Positions 20,604-32,817 of a stretch of 64,000 nt of DNA are shown one piece after another. Every line of letters begins with the position of its first letter. Positions within the stretch are counted from its first letter, which is position 1. This stretch comes from Ephemerocybe angulata. Lineage: Eukaryota; Basidiomycota; Agaricomycetes; Agaricales; Psathyrellaceae. The position numbers and the translations under genes are program-made. The stretch lies in NCBI GenBank assembly GCA_013368325.1, contig JAACJK010000070.1:1-64000 (forward strand), given 5' to 3'. Under the pieces are notes generated by a model. That model was not told the DNA's origin. It saw only the letters and a list, made by a program, of their open reading frames with translations, and ran no database searches.

Positions 20604-23600
20604 TTAGAGAAGTAGTGTAATGAGGTCCTTGATGAACGCGATGATATGTCGCCTATCGTCTTCCCGGTTTAGTTGTACGAACGTCAGGCGCCAGGAGAGC
20701 CCCTTCATGTAGTACTCGTCAAGGGCGGCGAGGTGTTCCAAGCTCGCGGTGGTTGCTTCGTCCCTCTCGTTCAACGTGGATTGAGATGATCCTCTGGGCT
20801 GGTCGTAGCGGAGTTGCTCTTGCTGTAGAGAGACGTAGACCCGAAGGATGGTGGACGCTGACCGAATGATGTTGGGGTTTGAGGCGCCAGCAAAGGTATC
20901 CTTTATCCTGTCTCGAATACTCTCATATCTAGAAGGACTATTTAGCTCCAGAGCAACTTAAGAGGCGGTCTAACACTTACACGATGGAGATGACATCTGG
21001 GAAAGCGATCGCCAGTTCCGCGAGCAGCCCATACATCATCTCTGTCTCAGCGTCGTCACCTTGGGAGCCTCCAAGCGTGATCCCAAGGAACGTTGCTACG
21101 AAGAGCGCAGTCCTAGAATCGTTGATGCCAAGGAACGCGGGCGTAAGCCTGGGGGCAGATGCATCATCCTCGTCCAGGTTGGGGAGGCCAGCTTCTGAAT
21201 ACCAAGCCTCGTCAATCATGGACTCCTTGAGGAGACGACGATACGAATCTGCGTTGAAGGACCTGGGAACGAGGGCTAGGAAATACCCGAGGGCTTCCGG
21301 ATGGAGAGTTGTGTGAAGTCCGTTGCTTTGACCAGGACTCCCTCGGTGCTGGGATCTTACCGTGACAGTGAGGAGCGTCCGTAGTAATTCCTCGGCCGAG
21401 TTTGCGAGTATGTTGGTCCTAACCCCTTTGAATATGACATGGGCCAGAGAGAGGGAAAAGTTGGTCGCGAAAGAGATCCCGAGCATGTCGTCCAGTTGAA
21501 GTGTGATCTCTTCGAGTTCCCGACGGGCGTCGAGGAGAACGTTACTCATGTCGTCGTGTCGGAAAAACCCTGCCTTCTCCATGATCTCGAGGGTGACACG
21601 CATGAGGACGGAAGCCTCTTCGAAAAACGCCATATGCCCCGTTTGAAGAAGGGCGACCCCCAACCAAAATAGCGAAGGTATGTAACGCTTGTATTCCACC
21701 AGATGTGGAAGCATTTTTGAAACGCAGCGAAGCATGCTTAATACGGTCAAAGTCGATTTGTCGGTAAAGAGGTCGAGTGCCTTGTGAAGAGCGGTCAGGA
21801 TCTGGTAGAGGAAATCTTCCTCGACATCTGAAGTGGCGAGCGCAGCGAGGGAGGCGAAAGATCGCGTCTGTATCACGGGTGACACTTGGAACGCAGTCGA
21901 CGTGATGAGACCCATCCATCGAGCGCGCCATGTGTTTAGCAGCCCTATGAAAGCTGTAAGAATGACGAAGTAAGTAACATGCTGCGTGGCGTACCTCTTG
22001 ATCCTGAAGACACGTCCATGATGCGAACGAGAAGCTGCATAAAGCCATCAAGGTCCTCCAGATGCTCCTTGTCGGTAACGGCATCATAGTTTTCGTATTC
22101 ACTGGTGGGGGTTTCCCTCTTCAAGCCGAAGTACTTCAGTGTTTGCGGGCAGGAGCATTCGTCAATGATTCTCAGGAGTTCTGATCCAACCATATCGTCG
22201 GTGCGAGAGATGTATAGACTCTGAAGAAGGTTCATGACGATCCCATACACCGACTTCCGAACTAGAACGTGTCCTTCGGCGACGACGAGCGAAACAAGGT
22301 AGATGGTTTCTGGCACGAACATTTGCGTGGGTCCCGGTTGCTTGGTATACGATCCAAGGGCCGATATCAGTCGAATGAGCGTCGAGATTTCAGTCCAATT
22401 TGAGAAGTTAACCAGAGTACGAGTGCCTTTCTCTGGGACGACCGGTCTTTGCGAGTTCTTGCTCAATGCCTACGTATGCTGTCAACATCTGCATGTAGAC
22501 TTTTCATAGAAAGCATACCTTTCTAAGCTTGGCGTTCATTCGGCTGCGGACGTTGATTGAGGAGAGCGATGCAATGACCTGACGGATGACTTCGCATCGT
22601 TTGGTACCCACACCCCCTCCGTCGGATGCGGCTCGGACAAGTTCGTCCAGAATAACATCAACAGTAAAACTGTCCAACTTGGCCATTTCGTTCCAAACTG
22701 ATTTCTGTAGCGTCCCAGTGATCTAAGGCAAGAGTGAATCGATGGCCGATAGACAGTCAGAAAAAGGCCTCACCTCCGGGAATGACAGCGACAGGTCGGC
22801 GAGGGTCCGCACGCAGTCCCGCAGTCGGGTCCCAGATTTGTCGAAGAGCACTGATGTCGGGCTAGCAAATATCGATAGGTTGCGGATCCAAGGGTTCAGG
22901 TAATGCAAGCAGCTAATTCGCTGGGCTACAGCCTCCGGGGGCATACCGGTCATCGCAGCGCAGATTTCGTGGATGAAATCCAAGGTAAGTTGCGGGGCGA
23001 ACTCCGCAAGCTGCTCGCTCAGTTGGGTGACGAACGCGAATGGATCTCCAGGAATGAAGCCAGCTACAGCGCATGGCAGTGAGTAATCAATATTGGATGA
23101 TAGAGTAGCCAGCACTCACCTTTACGAGCAACGATGGGTGTCTTGTCGTATTTCAGATAGCTACAAACGGCTCCCAGTAGATCATAGGCAGCACTTCGGA
23201 GCTCTTCATCGACCGGGTCGACGCTGAGGAATCCAATATGAAGCAAAGTGGCAGGAACATTTGAGAACCTGGAGAAGCGTTCCGACAGCGGTGCTTGAAC
23301 CTCCTTCAACTTCGCTTTCACTGATCGGACATGCTGTAGAACCATGTCAGCGTAAGGCGGGGGAGCGGTCAGCAAAAGAGGTTAGACATACCTTGACGAT
23401 GGCGTCGCGATTCTGGGACGAGAATGTCATGCAAATATGTCGCCGCCGAATCACAAACTCAGCAATTTGCGTCTCGGTCACGGTGTTGTACGCATCCTTG
23501 ACCTGCGATAGTGGGATGATTTCCACATATCTGCAAGGGAAAGTCAATGATATCGGGAATGCTTTGGTCTAGCGGAGGACTTTGAGCATCGCAGTCTTGG

Positions 23601-26600
23601 TCACAGATCATAGTGTGCTTACCGTGGTAACCCTGATATGGGTGTTGGAGATCGCAATTTCCACTGGGATGCTGGCACCATCGCGTAGGTATACTACATC
23701 GCTAAACGTCTCGAGGGGCGCCCTCTCGGCTTGGACTTCGACTGGGGTCAGCTACAATTCTTCCTGATTGCAAATCAGGACACCCACTAGGTTCTTCCAG
23801 ATGAGGGACGACATTTCCAGGCACATGTTCCAGCAAGTCCCTAACCGATACATAGCCTTTCACTTCGTTGGAATATGGGGTGCCTGCCGAGATGTTGAAC
23901 AGCCTTCGAAGATACTTATGCATGAGCGAGTTGGGATTCAAGATATGGGCCGTCCGGAAGCGCGAGCGAATATCCGAGGGCACGACCTCCGCGCAGAACT
24001 TCAACCATTGGAAAGGTAACTCCGACTTGGAAGAGAAGCCAGTGCAGTCAACGACAACATCGAACGCGCGTTTAGCATAGATGTCCTTGGTCAAGATCTA
24101 ATGGCCGGTTAGTCCAACCGAGAACACTTCCATAAGCTAAAGTCTAACCTTGAATATGTGCACGATGAGCGTCTTGATATCCAGGTCCTCGATATCGAGC
24201 TTCGAGAAATTGAGGACGAAGAGAGCAGGTTGGTTCTATCACGAATAAGTCAGACAAGCCCAGCACCGAACCACAGGCAAAGAGGCATACCTGCGGCACA
24301 TCCACCTCTACGAACAGATCAGAAACAGGCCTAAGATCGCGTCCAGCACACTCCCTCATAAGATACTGGTAACCATCATGCTTATCCGACGTCAACGCCG
24401 AAGGCCTCGGCACTTCCGACGGGGTCCCAAGGTCCACAAGGAGCGCGCACAGACCATCCCAAGCGCGTTTGCCATTGATCGCCGTAATGTCGCCCTCCGA
24501 CGACGGCTTCGACAGACTCAGCAGCTCCTTCCCAATCTTATCCGCGTGCTTGTCAAAGAACCGATGCAAAACGATAACGTCGGTGTCATCTGGTACGCCG
24601 TGGCCAGTCCAATCTTCAGCTGTCGCAGCGGGTTCCTAGTAGCAACAGCAAAAACATCAGAACACGAAAGGATAACGGACAGCGGCGCAAGATAGGTGAG
24701 CAACAGCCACGAACCTGGAGCATCTCCAAGAAGTTTATCAACGCCGTCGCATTGTGTTCCAGATACTCATTATCTGCGCTTGGTGGGAGCTCCTTGCCAA
24801 AGAAGATATGGTTCGCCAAACTCTGCACAGTCCTGCCAACGTTCATCAAGCCCCTGCGCAGATTCGTCTCATCCTCCTTGGGGAGCTGGAGATCGATGAT
24901 TTCGGGAGACACCACGGCTGGAGATATGAACCTGAAACCCTCTCAGTTCGCCGTCGTCTTGGGGCCCGTGCCACCGGATAGGACTCACCGAAGAAAGATG
25001 AAGGCTCCAAGCGCCGTATTCTGAGAACCAGGCCAGATCTCGGACCTGCATTCGATAGCCCAGTCAGTCAAGACCTCGCCAATCTGAGGAACCAAAAGGA
25101 TACTTACACACACTGCCCAATATGCACACAGATCTCTCTTAGCAATCTGAGCAGTCCAGCATATCCAATCAGCAACCCTTCCCATACCAATGCAACCAAA
25201 CCCCACTCACCCAGGCACCGAACTCCCTGACTTCGTCAGGATATCCGTGAACGACTTGACGCCAAAGTTGACATTATTCCTATTCTGCTCAAATTCCTGT
25301 CGACTCGTCTGATACGGGTCAAGCTCGAACTCAGTCCCTTCTGGCCCGGCCTGCAGACTCTTGATCAGCGAATCGACGAGAATCCGGAGGAACGTGTATC
25401 CATTGATCCGCGCAAACGCAGAGAGCAATCGCGTGCACGTCGAGTTGCTTCGGAAGAGTGTTGTCTCGGTTTCTGCTGGAACGGTGTCAACGAAGCTCGT
25501 GGACGACAGCCGACAGGGGCGGGCCTACCAGTTTGCGATATCTCACGCTCGATCATAAGCTTGAGCAACGCGAGCATAGACTCCCTCGTATCGAAGACGC
25601 TGAGTAGCACAGGAATGATTGCCTCGACCTCTGAGGGAGGGCAGATTTCGCACATCGTCATCGCAAGCACCATCTGCCAAAACAGTCAGGCCCCTCTTCG
25701 GATTACAATCACAGAGCAGGATACGAACGTCTGAGCCAAGGAGGAGATCCGCGAAGCGCGCACGCTTGCTCACAGTTGGCACTTTCTCCGGCAAGTCGAA
25801 GGTCGTCCCCTCTCCAATTACACGAGCAAAGACATGCGCGAAGATAGTCCGCTTCCGCGAGTCCTGGTCATAGGCCAGATGCAGACACTGCTTGAACCCG
25901 CTCTCGCTGTTCGCGCTGACCAGATGCGTGAGTCCAGTGATAACCAACTCCCTAAGTTCAGCCTCCCTATTCGCCTCCTTACTCTGCGCTGCCTTGCTCT
26001 TCTATATCCACCATCAGTCAGTATAACTGAGTAGGTTTGCAACAACACCCTCCATTTACCTGGTTAACCGACCCAAACTCCGAGACACTGTCAGACGGCT
26101 ATCAAAGCATAAGTCAGGTCTCCCAATCTTAATCACTAAAAGGACACATACCAAGAGACCCGCGCAATCATCCAAGCATCCCAAAAGCCTATCTGAGTAC
26201 CGCTTGAACACCCCCGACATGACAAGCGCCGTTTCTCCATCCGTCGGTTCCGTGCCTGCACCACTCACATTCGCCACATCCGGCGCCCTCAACTTCAGCC
26301 TCTCCAAAAGCTTCACCATCGTCCGCAAACACGCCATATTCAGCTCCTGCGTGCCAGGTTCGCTGAAGTCCGCATGCCCATTACCACCTCCACCATTAAC
26401 CCCCTTCGATCCCTGCGCACCACCCTGAGTAAAAGGCGAATCTCGAACAAGACAAAAAGGGCCTACGGTTAAGGGCGTGAGCCACGATAGGACGCGGTCC
26501 AGGATTGCGTTGCGCACGGTGTCATCCTTGCGCATCGTGAGGATGTCGCTCCGATCGCACAGCGTACGGCAAAGCCCGCAAAACTTGATCTTGATGCGGT

Positions 26601-29600
26601 TTAGCCCTGGGTCGTCCGTGCGCGAGATGCTGCTCAGCAGCGAGAGCATGAGCGAGCTGATGTCGATGCTCATCGAATCCTCGGCCGAGGTTGGCTTGTC
26701 TTCGGTTAGAAGGCGGAGAGTCGTGATCGTCTAGGACACGAGATGTTGAGCTCGGGCGTTTTTCGTGATCTTTCAAACAACACACCTGGTCTAAGAACAT
26801 CAACGAGTCAGAAGGCGTAAGCTTATGCTTTTCACTCCCCTCCTCTATCGTCCTCATAGTCCTACACACCCCTTGTCAGCGACCTTCCAACCCCAAGAAA
26901 CAAGCCACACGCACCCCTCAATAAACCTGATCAACTTCGCATGGAACCGCGGACTCAACTCCGTCCCCAGTGCCTCCCTTGCCGTATCCCTAATCATCGT
27001 CTCATGGTGCAAGAAAAGCTGCAACAGATCTGATATAAAGCTCTCTGCAAGAGCCGGGACATTCGACGGCACGCGCAGGCGATCGGGCAGGACGTCGAGC
27101 GGCACAGTCTTCATCAGCGACAGCGACTCCTGCTTGTCCCATGCGCACGCCCCACAGAGCGTCGCCAGGAACAGTGTCAGGTTCTGCCACTGGTTGCTCA
27201 TCTCCTACAGCACCAAATCGCATTTAGTTCAATGTCATAGAATGTTGCATCCAGATGGAATAGATAGACAAAAGGGACACGCACCGTCTGATTTGGACTA
27301 CTGTCCAGAACATCCGTACCCTCGCCCCGCATTGCCTCATACACAGGCTGAGAAATCGCCTTCCACCTTGCATAACACTCCGCCCACACCGCTGGATGAA
27401 CGGGTGACTTGTACGAGATAAGCCTGATCAACCTTCGCACGCGCTTCTGGTGCACCACCCGTCCTACAAAATCATCAATACCAGAGAAGTATAACGGTCT
27501 GCGGCTCGCGTCTCATCCTCGAGACCTCAGGCCAGAGGGACCTGAAAAGATGTATGCACGTACCAACCGTCACAACCCTCGGATCGCCCAATTGCTGATA
27601 TATGAAATTCCGCTTCGACGTCTCCTCCTCACCAAGCAGCGTGCTCACAGGCGCGTCGGGCTGGCGGTCGACGAGCGAGATAAGTCTCAGGCCCTTCGTC
27701 GCGAGCAGCGACATCTCGGTATTGGCCGCGGGGAGCGTCGCCAGCAGCGCGATCTCCAGGAGCGTCACACCGGGAATGCGCGCCGGGTCGCGCTGAATCC
27801 GCTTGATGTGCTCGGCCTAACCCGGTATTCACAACACAGTTAGCTATCCCTGTAATAAGAAAGGAAGGGAGAGAAGGGCGTACGTCTATCTTCTTACAAT
27901 AAAGATCCAAAACATGATACCCCATCGCCGTCCAAAGGTGCTGCTCCTCTACGTTGTTCCGCTCGTACAACAGCCTGATTGCAACAGCACTCAACGCCTG
28001 CGGTAACGCACTCTTCAAACAACCCACCGCCAACCGCCCCATCTCACTCCCCGAATTTGCACCGACAGCCATCTCTGCGACCGTCGCCAAATTGCTTGAA
28101 ACCGAAATCTTACACCCAATATCCAACGTGCTCCCCCACAGCCCTGTCGCCATATCTACCCACGCACCGACCTCCTCCTCCTTGATCCCATCCATCGTGA
28201 ACTTAGGGTCCGCGCGCCAAAGCGAGAGCACAGCCAGCACCAGGATATCTGTGTCTGATAGAGGGTCGGGGGTGACGCGTTTGCCCCGCGGGGTCTGGCG
28301 CGGCATTTTCGGCGTGCCGTAGGAGTCCAGTTCGGCTTTCTTCGATGCTGCGCTCTGTAGGCGATTTGAGTAAGCAACATGGCCACTTTAGACAAATAGA
28401 TGAGAGCGGCAGCGCACCTTCAAAACATCCCTACACCTCTTTCCAAGCACCTCCTGCAGCTTCTCCAGACTCTTCCTCCCAGGAAACCTCGCAACCTCGC
28501 TCAACAGCGTCAACATCGCTCTCACCACACACGTCTTCACCGCAGGGGACCGTTCCGGGTCGATGCACGCAGCGAATAAGGGGAGGGAATCTTCCTCTGG
28601 TAGGAATTGAAAGATGGCGCAGAGCGCGTCGGCGTACAAGGCGACGTCGATTTCGTTCTCGGTGTCCCAGAAGGGCCTGCGCCCTGCGCCGGTCCATAGG
28701 GCCGCCTGCAATGCATATGAGTAAACCGTAGGAGGAAGGGAGCTTTCTACGCACCTTGATCTCGTGTGCAAGATCCGACGCAACCATGACGAGCGGCACA
28801 TCGTCCGTCCCAGTCACATTCGCAGCGACGCGGCACATATCGACAGCGCACGCCATTGAGATTTCCGAAAGCTTCGACGTAGATCGTATATGCTTGAGCA
28901 GTTCCTGGCCAAATCGTTGTTCCTATCCCGGTATCAGCTTCAAAGTGTGAGATAGAACACCAGCTAACGCACCTTGCGTTTCAAGTTCCCGCTGTTGTAC
29001 TGCTGCGAGTCAATCGAGATGCGATCGTACGTAATACAGCTCAGAATCGTGAGGCAAGGCCAGAGTATCCGCTCGTGCCCTGGCGTCGCGTTCGCCATCG
29101 CGCAGAGTAAATCGAACACGCGCTCCGGCTGAGCTTCCGTCCGCCCACGGGAACGTATCACCTCATTGAACTCTTGCGGAAATCTATCGATCCAACCCCA
29201 CACCGCTGCTCTAAGCGAGATGGCGATGGCGAGTTGGGCTTCTCTACTGAAGTGGATAAGAAGTGATGCGAGTTCTGTTTTTTGTCAGTGCAACGAAATC
29301 GCCTAGAGGGAGGCGGACGTACCGCCAAGCAGAGTCACAAGCCTTTGGCGATCCAGCAAGCTGTGCGCCAAGAGCTGCAGATCGACGGTGTCAGGGTTCT
29401 CCTCCGAATGGGCGCCTAAAAAGCGAATCTTGGTCTTCAGGCGATTGTGCACGACGCCCCAGTTCGTCGCAGAGATATGAAAGATGATGCGCCCAGTGTA
29501 CTTGGCGATCATATTGCTCAAGGCCTCCGAGTTGCGCACGAGCGAAAGGTGGGTCTTTTCGTACGTGCGGCTCACAGGCGGGAGGCGGATCACGCTGTTC

Positions 29601-30520
29601 ACGCTGCCCTGCGCGCTGCGCACGGAAGCGGAGGACGGCTGCGTCCGCAAAGGCGGGCCTGCGTCGTTCTCAAAGCTCGTCGTCTGTGGCAAGTCAAAGT
29701 CGCGGAACGACAGATCCGTGGACGGGGTCGCCAGGAGCAACGGGACTTCGTAGTTCGTCGTCTGCCGCAGGAAGAGCACCATCACGCTCAGCACGTATTT
29801 GGCGCACGATTCGTCCAGCGGGTCGAACTCGGGCCAGACGGTGTAGAAGGAGGACGCGACGCCGGCGCGGCTGCGCTTCGAGCCTGCGGTGGTGTGGGGC
29901 GAGTCGGGCGACGCTGTGGTGGCGCGCGAGGCGGGGCGGCGGTTGGCGTTCCACCGCGAGGCCATCGTCATTGAGAGCACTTTGAGCACGAATAGCTGGG
30001 ATTGGAGGGTTTCGATCGTCGGGTAGCCCGATGCACTGTCGGTTTGCTGGAACTTGGTCAGTCAATGTCCCCCTGCGACGATCTGCGACGCACCTTTGCA
30101 AGGCGATCTGCGAGCTCGCTGAGGGCCCAGGCGATAATGTCGAGCGAGTCGTGCGAGAGCTCGACGAGCGTTTCGATAGCTTGCTGGGTGAGGGGATCCG
30201 ACTCGAGTTTGTCCAACGACTGGCCTGAATTGCATGGCAGCTACGCGCATTCAGCCCGTCAATATCATGCTGGTAGCATGCACATCGCCCTGCGCACGGA
30301 CCTTGCTCTTGAGCCTCTGCACCAGCACATGGACGACCTTCTGCTGGGGGCTCCCTGCGTGGCCCATGGGCGGCACTGTTGCTGGCTGGCCGTGGCCGAT
30401 GCTCGACGACGGCGGGGCGGGGAGGACATGGTGGGACTCCGTCGTCTTGTGTACGCGGGCCGACGTCGTGGCGAAGAAGTTGTTGGGCTGGCCTGCTGAG
30501 GCCGACGCTCTTCGGGGCAT
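20604..30520 (-). CDS. neurofibromin/Ira-type Ras GTPase-activating protein
   Basis: Very large gene with dozens of short introns; product about 2,500-2,700 residues. Chosen start ATG 30520 (MPRRASASAGQPNNFFATTS), which leads into Q-Q-K-V-V-H-V-L-V-Q-R-L-K-S-K. The N-terminal half is a helical solenoid. The RasGAP domain spans about 24.2-25.6 kb: T-L-F-R-S-N-S with the catalytic arginine finger at 25450-25452, then T-R-L-L-S-A-F-A, and across an intron F-L-R-F-I-S-P-A-V-V-S-P-E at about 24.9 kb. Downstream (23.7-24.1 kb) lies the Sec14-PH-type lipid-binding module (F-D-V-V-V-D-C-T-G-F). The C-terminal exon reaches TAA at 20604. It is expected to switch off Ras and so lower cAMP/PKA signalling. 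Key GAP residues are present and no frame break was noticed. Confidence 0.9.
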
Positions 30521-32817
30521 CGCGGTCGTCGTCTAAGTATGCTGCTCGACGCTGTGCGCGTCGAGGTCGATGGTTGCAACGACGTTCGCGACGATACCAA
30601 TTTGGCAGGATGACTAAGCAGGAATTATGTGGTCTTGTGGGTGCGCAATTCCGCGCTTTGACCTGAACTGTCGCTATTTTTTTTCCATTTTATGCCAGCT
30701 CATCGCTTCTACCATTGACGAGACTGTTAGCTTGTGCTATTACAGCTTCTACTTGGGATTTTTTATGGATTTGTGGAAGGTATGAGGGTCTGAAGGTGGT
30801 ATCTTGTGCCGCACTAACAGCAAGGAGCTGCGCGGATTTCTTCTCGATCTGGGCAGAGTGCGACGGCCCGATAAATGGGAATCAGACCTGGTACGTGGGT
30901 TCAAGCCGAGTTATAGATCGACGGTATGCTCAATATACCAATGGTAGAAGGTGGATCTTGCATGGTAACCAGCCAGTTCGTCGAACCCCGAGCATCATCC
31001 AGATATCCTTCCCACATGGCCCTCTCTTCAGAGGCATTCTGTCAACCTTCTCTCGAGATGCAGAGATGAGCGCTTACATCCGAGTCAAACACGGAGTACA
31101 CTTCTCAGGTCCTCATTGCCCTGCTGGTCGACGACTGCCCATGGCCAACAAGGTGCAAGGTCACCGCGACATCCTCCACCGTGATTGACGTGATGCAAGG
31201 GATACCTGGGTGCCATCCAGCAAGCGACCGGGATTCGTGTACCATAGAGGTCAGTATACAAGGCTTTGTAACCTTCCGAGATATCCCTTCAACAAGCAAG
31301 GCTCTGGAGTCGACAGACTTCGCCGAAACTCCGATGCACCCCGCTTCCTTATTGCCAATTGGAGATTTAATGACAAGTACCAGGCAGCCGGCGGTTTGAA
31401 GAGTGCTATACAGCTGTCTAGGACACTCACACACATGCCATTGTCCCTCGCTATGCAGCGCCGAGGATGGAGAGACATCATCTAATTGTTCCCCTACCTG
31501 GGACTGGGACACTCACATCGAATCTGCTGTGGGTGTTATCTGTCGCTCTCTTACGCATGGATTGGTTATGTGATGGATGGACTGCCACTGGGCGTCGGCG
31601 TATCATCTACGTATCTATCAGTCAGTCAGACAGTCACCTCCATCGACGATACTTAACTGACCTGATACTAGTACACTCCCCCAGAACCTGTTCGCACGTT
31701 AATACGCGAGAGCCGTTCAACAATCGAACGTTGACCACGTGAGGAACGACTCGCCATCTACACATCTCTCGACTGGCCTCCGAGGTTTCTCATAGCGAAG
31801 CAGCCCACAAGGTTGCCTGACAGGACAATGCGGTTTACACCTCAACAAAACGCGTGACGCACAGAAGCAATCAACGAAGGCTAATCTAATCTTGATACCT
31901 TCAAGCACTGCGCTCTCCTCCTGATTCTAGGAATGGCACTGATGATACGGGTTCCCCATTGTTCGTCGAAAGCGTTACATGGCATCTAGATGCATAGGAA
32001 TTAGGCTCAAAACTCCGATTCCGACCCCTCTAGGCTTTTTCTTCATGACCTCCTTCGAGTCTGTGTGCTTGGATACTCTTGCAACAGCGACGGTGATCAG
32101 TGGCTGACGCTTGCGACCCTCCATCCTCCGAGTCGCGATCCTGAGGAACGCAGGGACCGGACCACAGCCACCGGACCTACAATGTCACACAATCGGCTTC
32201 GCAGCTCCTTTCATCCGACTGACGTCTGGCCCAGATCTGCCGGCCATAATCAGATCTGCATAACCCATCAGCCTATTGTTCGACCGATCTGGTTATACTG
32301 ACATTGTATTTCGGGCGATTCAACAAGGTCTCCAGCGGGATGCGCAGAGCCCAGTGCGGTGAATTTGGTCCTTTAACCTACCTTGAACACTTCGGCAACT
32401 TACCAAAGGGAGTGCTTGCTTGTTGTGGGATCGGAGCGGAGTCACGAGCGAAAACGGCGTGGAGGGAGCAAGAAAGCCCAGCGAGTCAGCGAGTCAGGGG
32501 GGAGCGCGGGAAATCGCATGATAAAAGGGTGACCCCAGCTCCGCAAAACAAATTTGAAACCCCTCTCCCCTGCTTTGCTCTGTCCCGCAAGGAAGGTTAC
32601 TTGCCTCCTCCCTCCGCTCAGCTTGCGCCGTCCTCCCGCCCTCTGCTTGCCTGCTGTCGTTGTCGAGATCCAGTTATATGCTTTTTCAGTGCTGATTGCT
32701 ATCGTTCTCAGTTTCTCGTCGTTTACCTCTGCTATTCGTTCGCGCTGTCCATTTGTTTGAACATTCCACGTCACCCCATTTTTTAAACCACATCTCACTT
32801 TCATCCATCCTGCGTCG
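30521..32817. other. gene-poor intergenic region
   Basis: About 2.3 kb without a gene I can support. Several frames of 90-157 codons occur on both strands near 30.7-31.5 kb but have no recognisable motif or consistent splicing. From about 32.55 to 32.8 kb the plus strand is rich in C and T, as expected for the leader and promoter of the RNA-binding protein gene. Confidence 0.5.

Noticed and set aside
29447..30101. Plus- and minus-strand frames rich in Arg within 29.4-30.1 kb
   Set aside because: They overlap a neurofibromin exon in other frames and have no recognisable motif.
30715..31512. Two overlapping frames of 157 (plus) and 135 (minus) codons
   Set aside because: No motif, no consistent splice sites and no similarity to the neighbouring beta-rich family on inspection.
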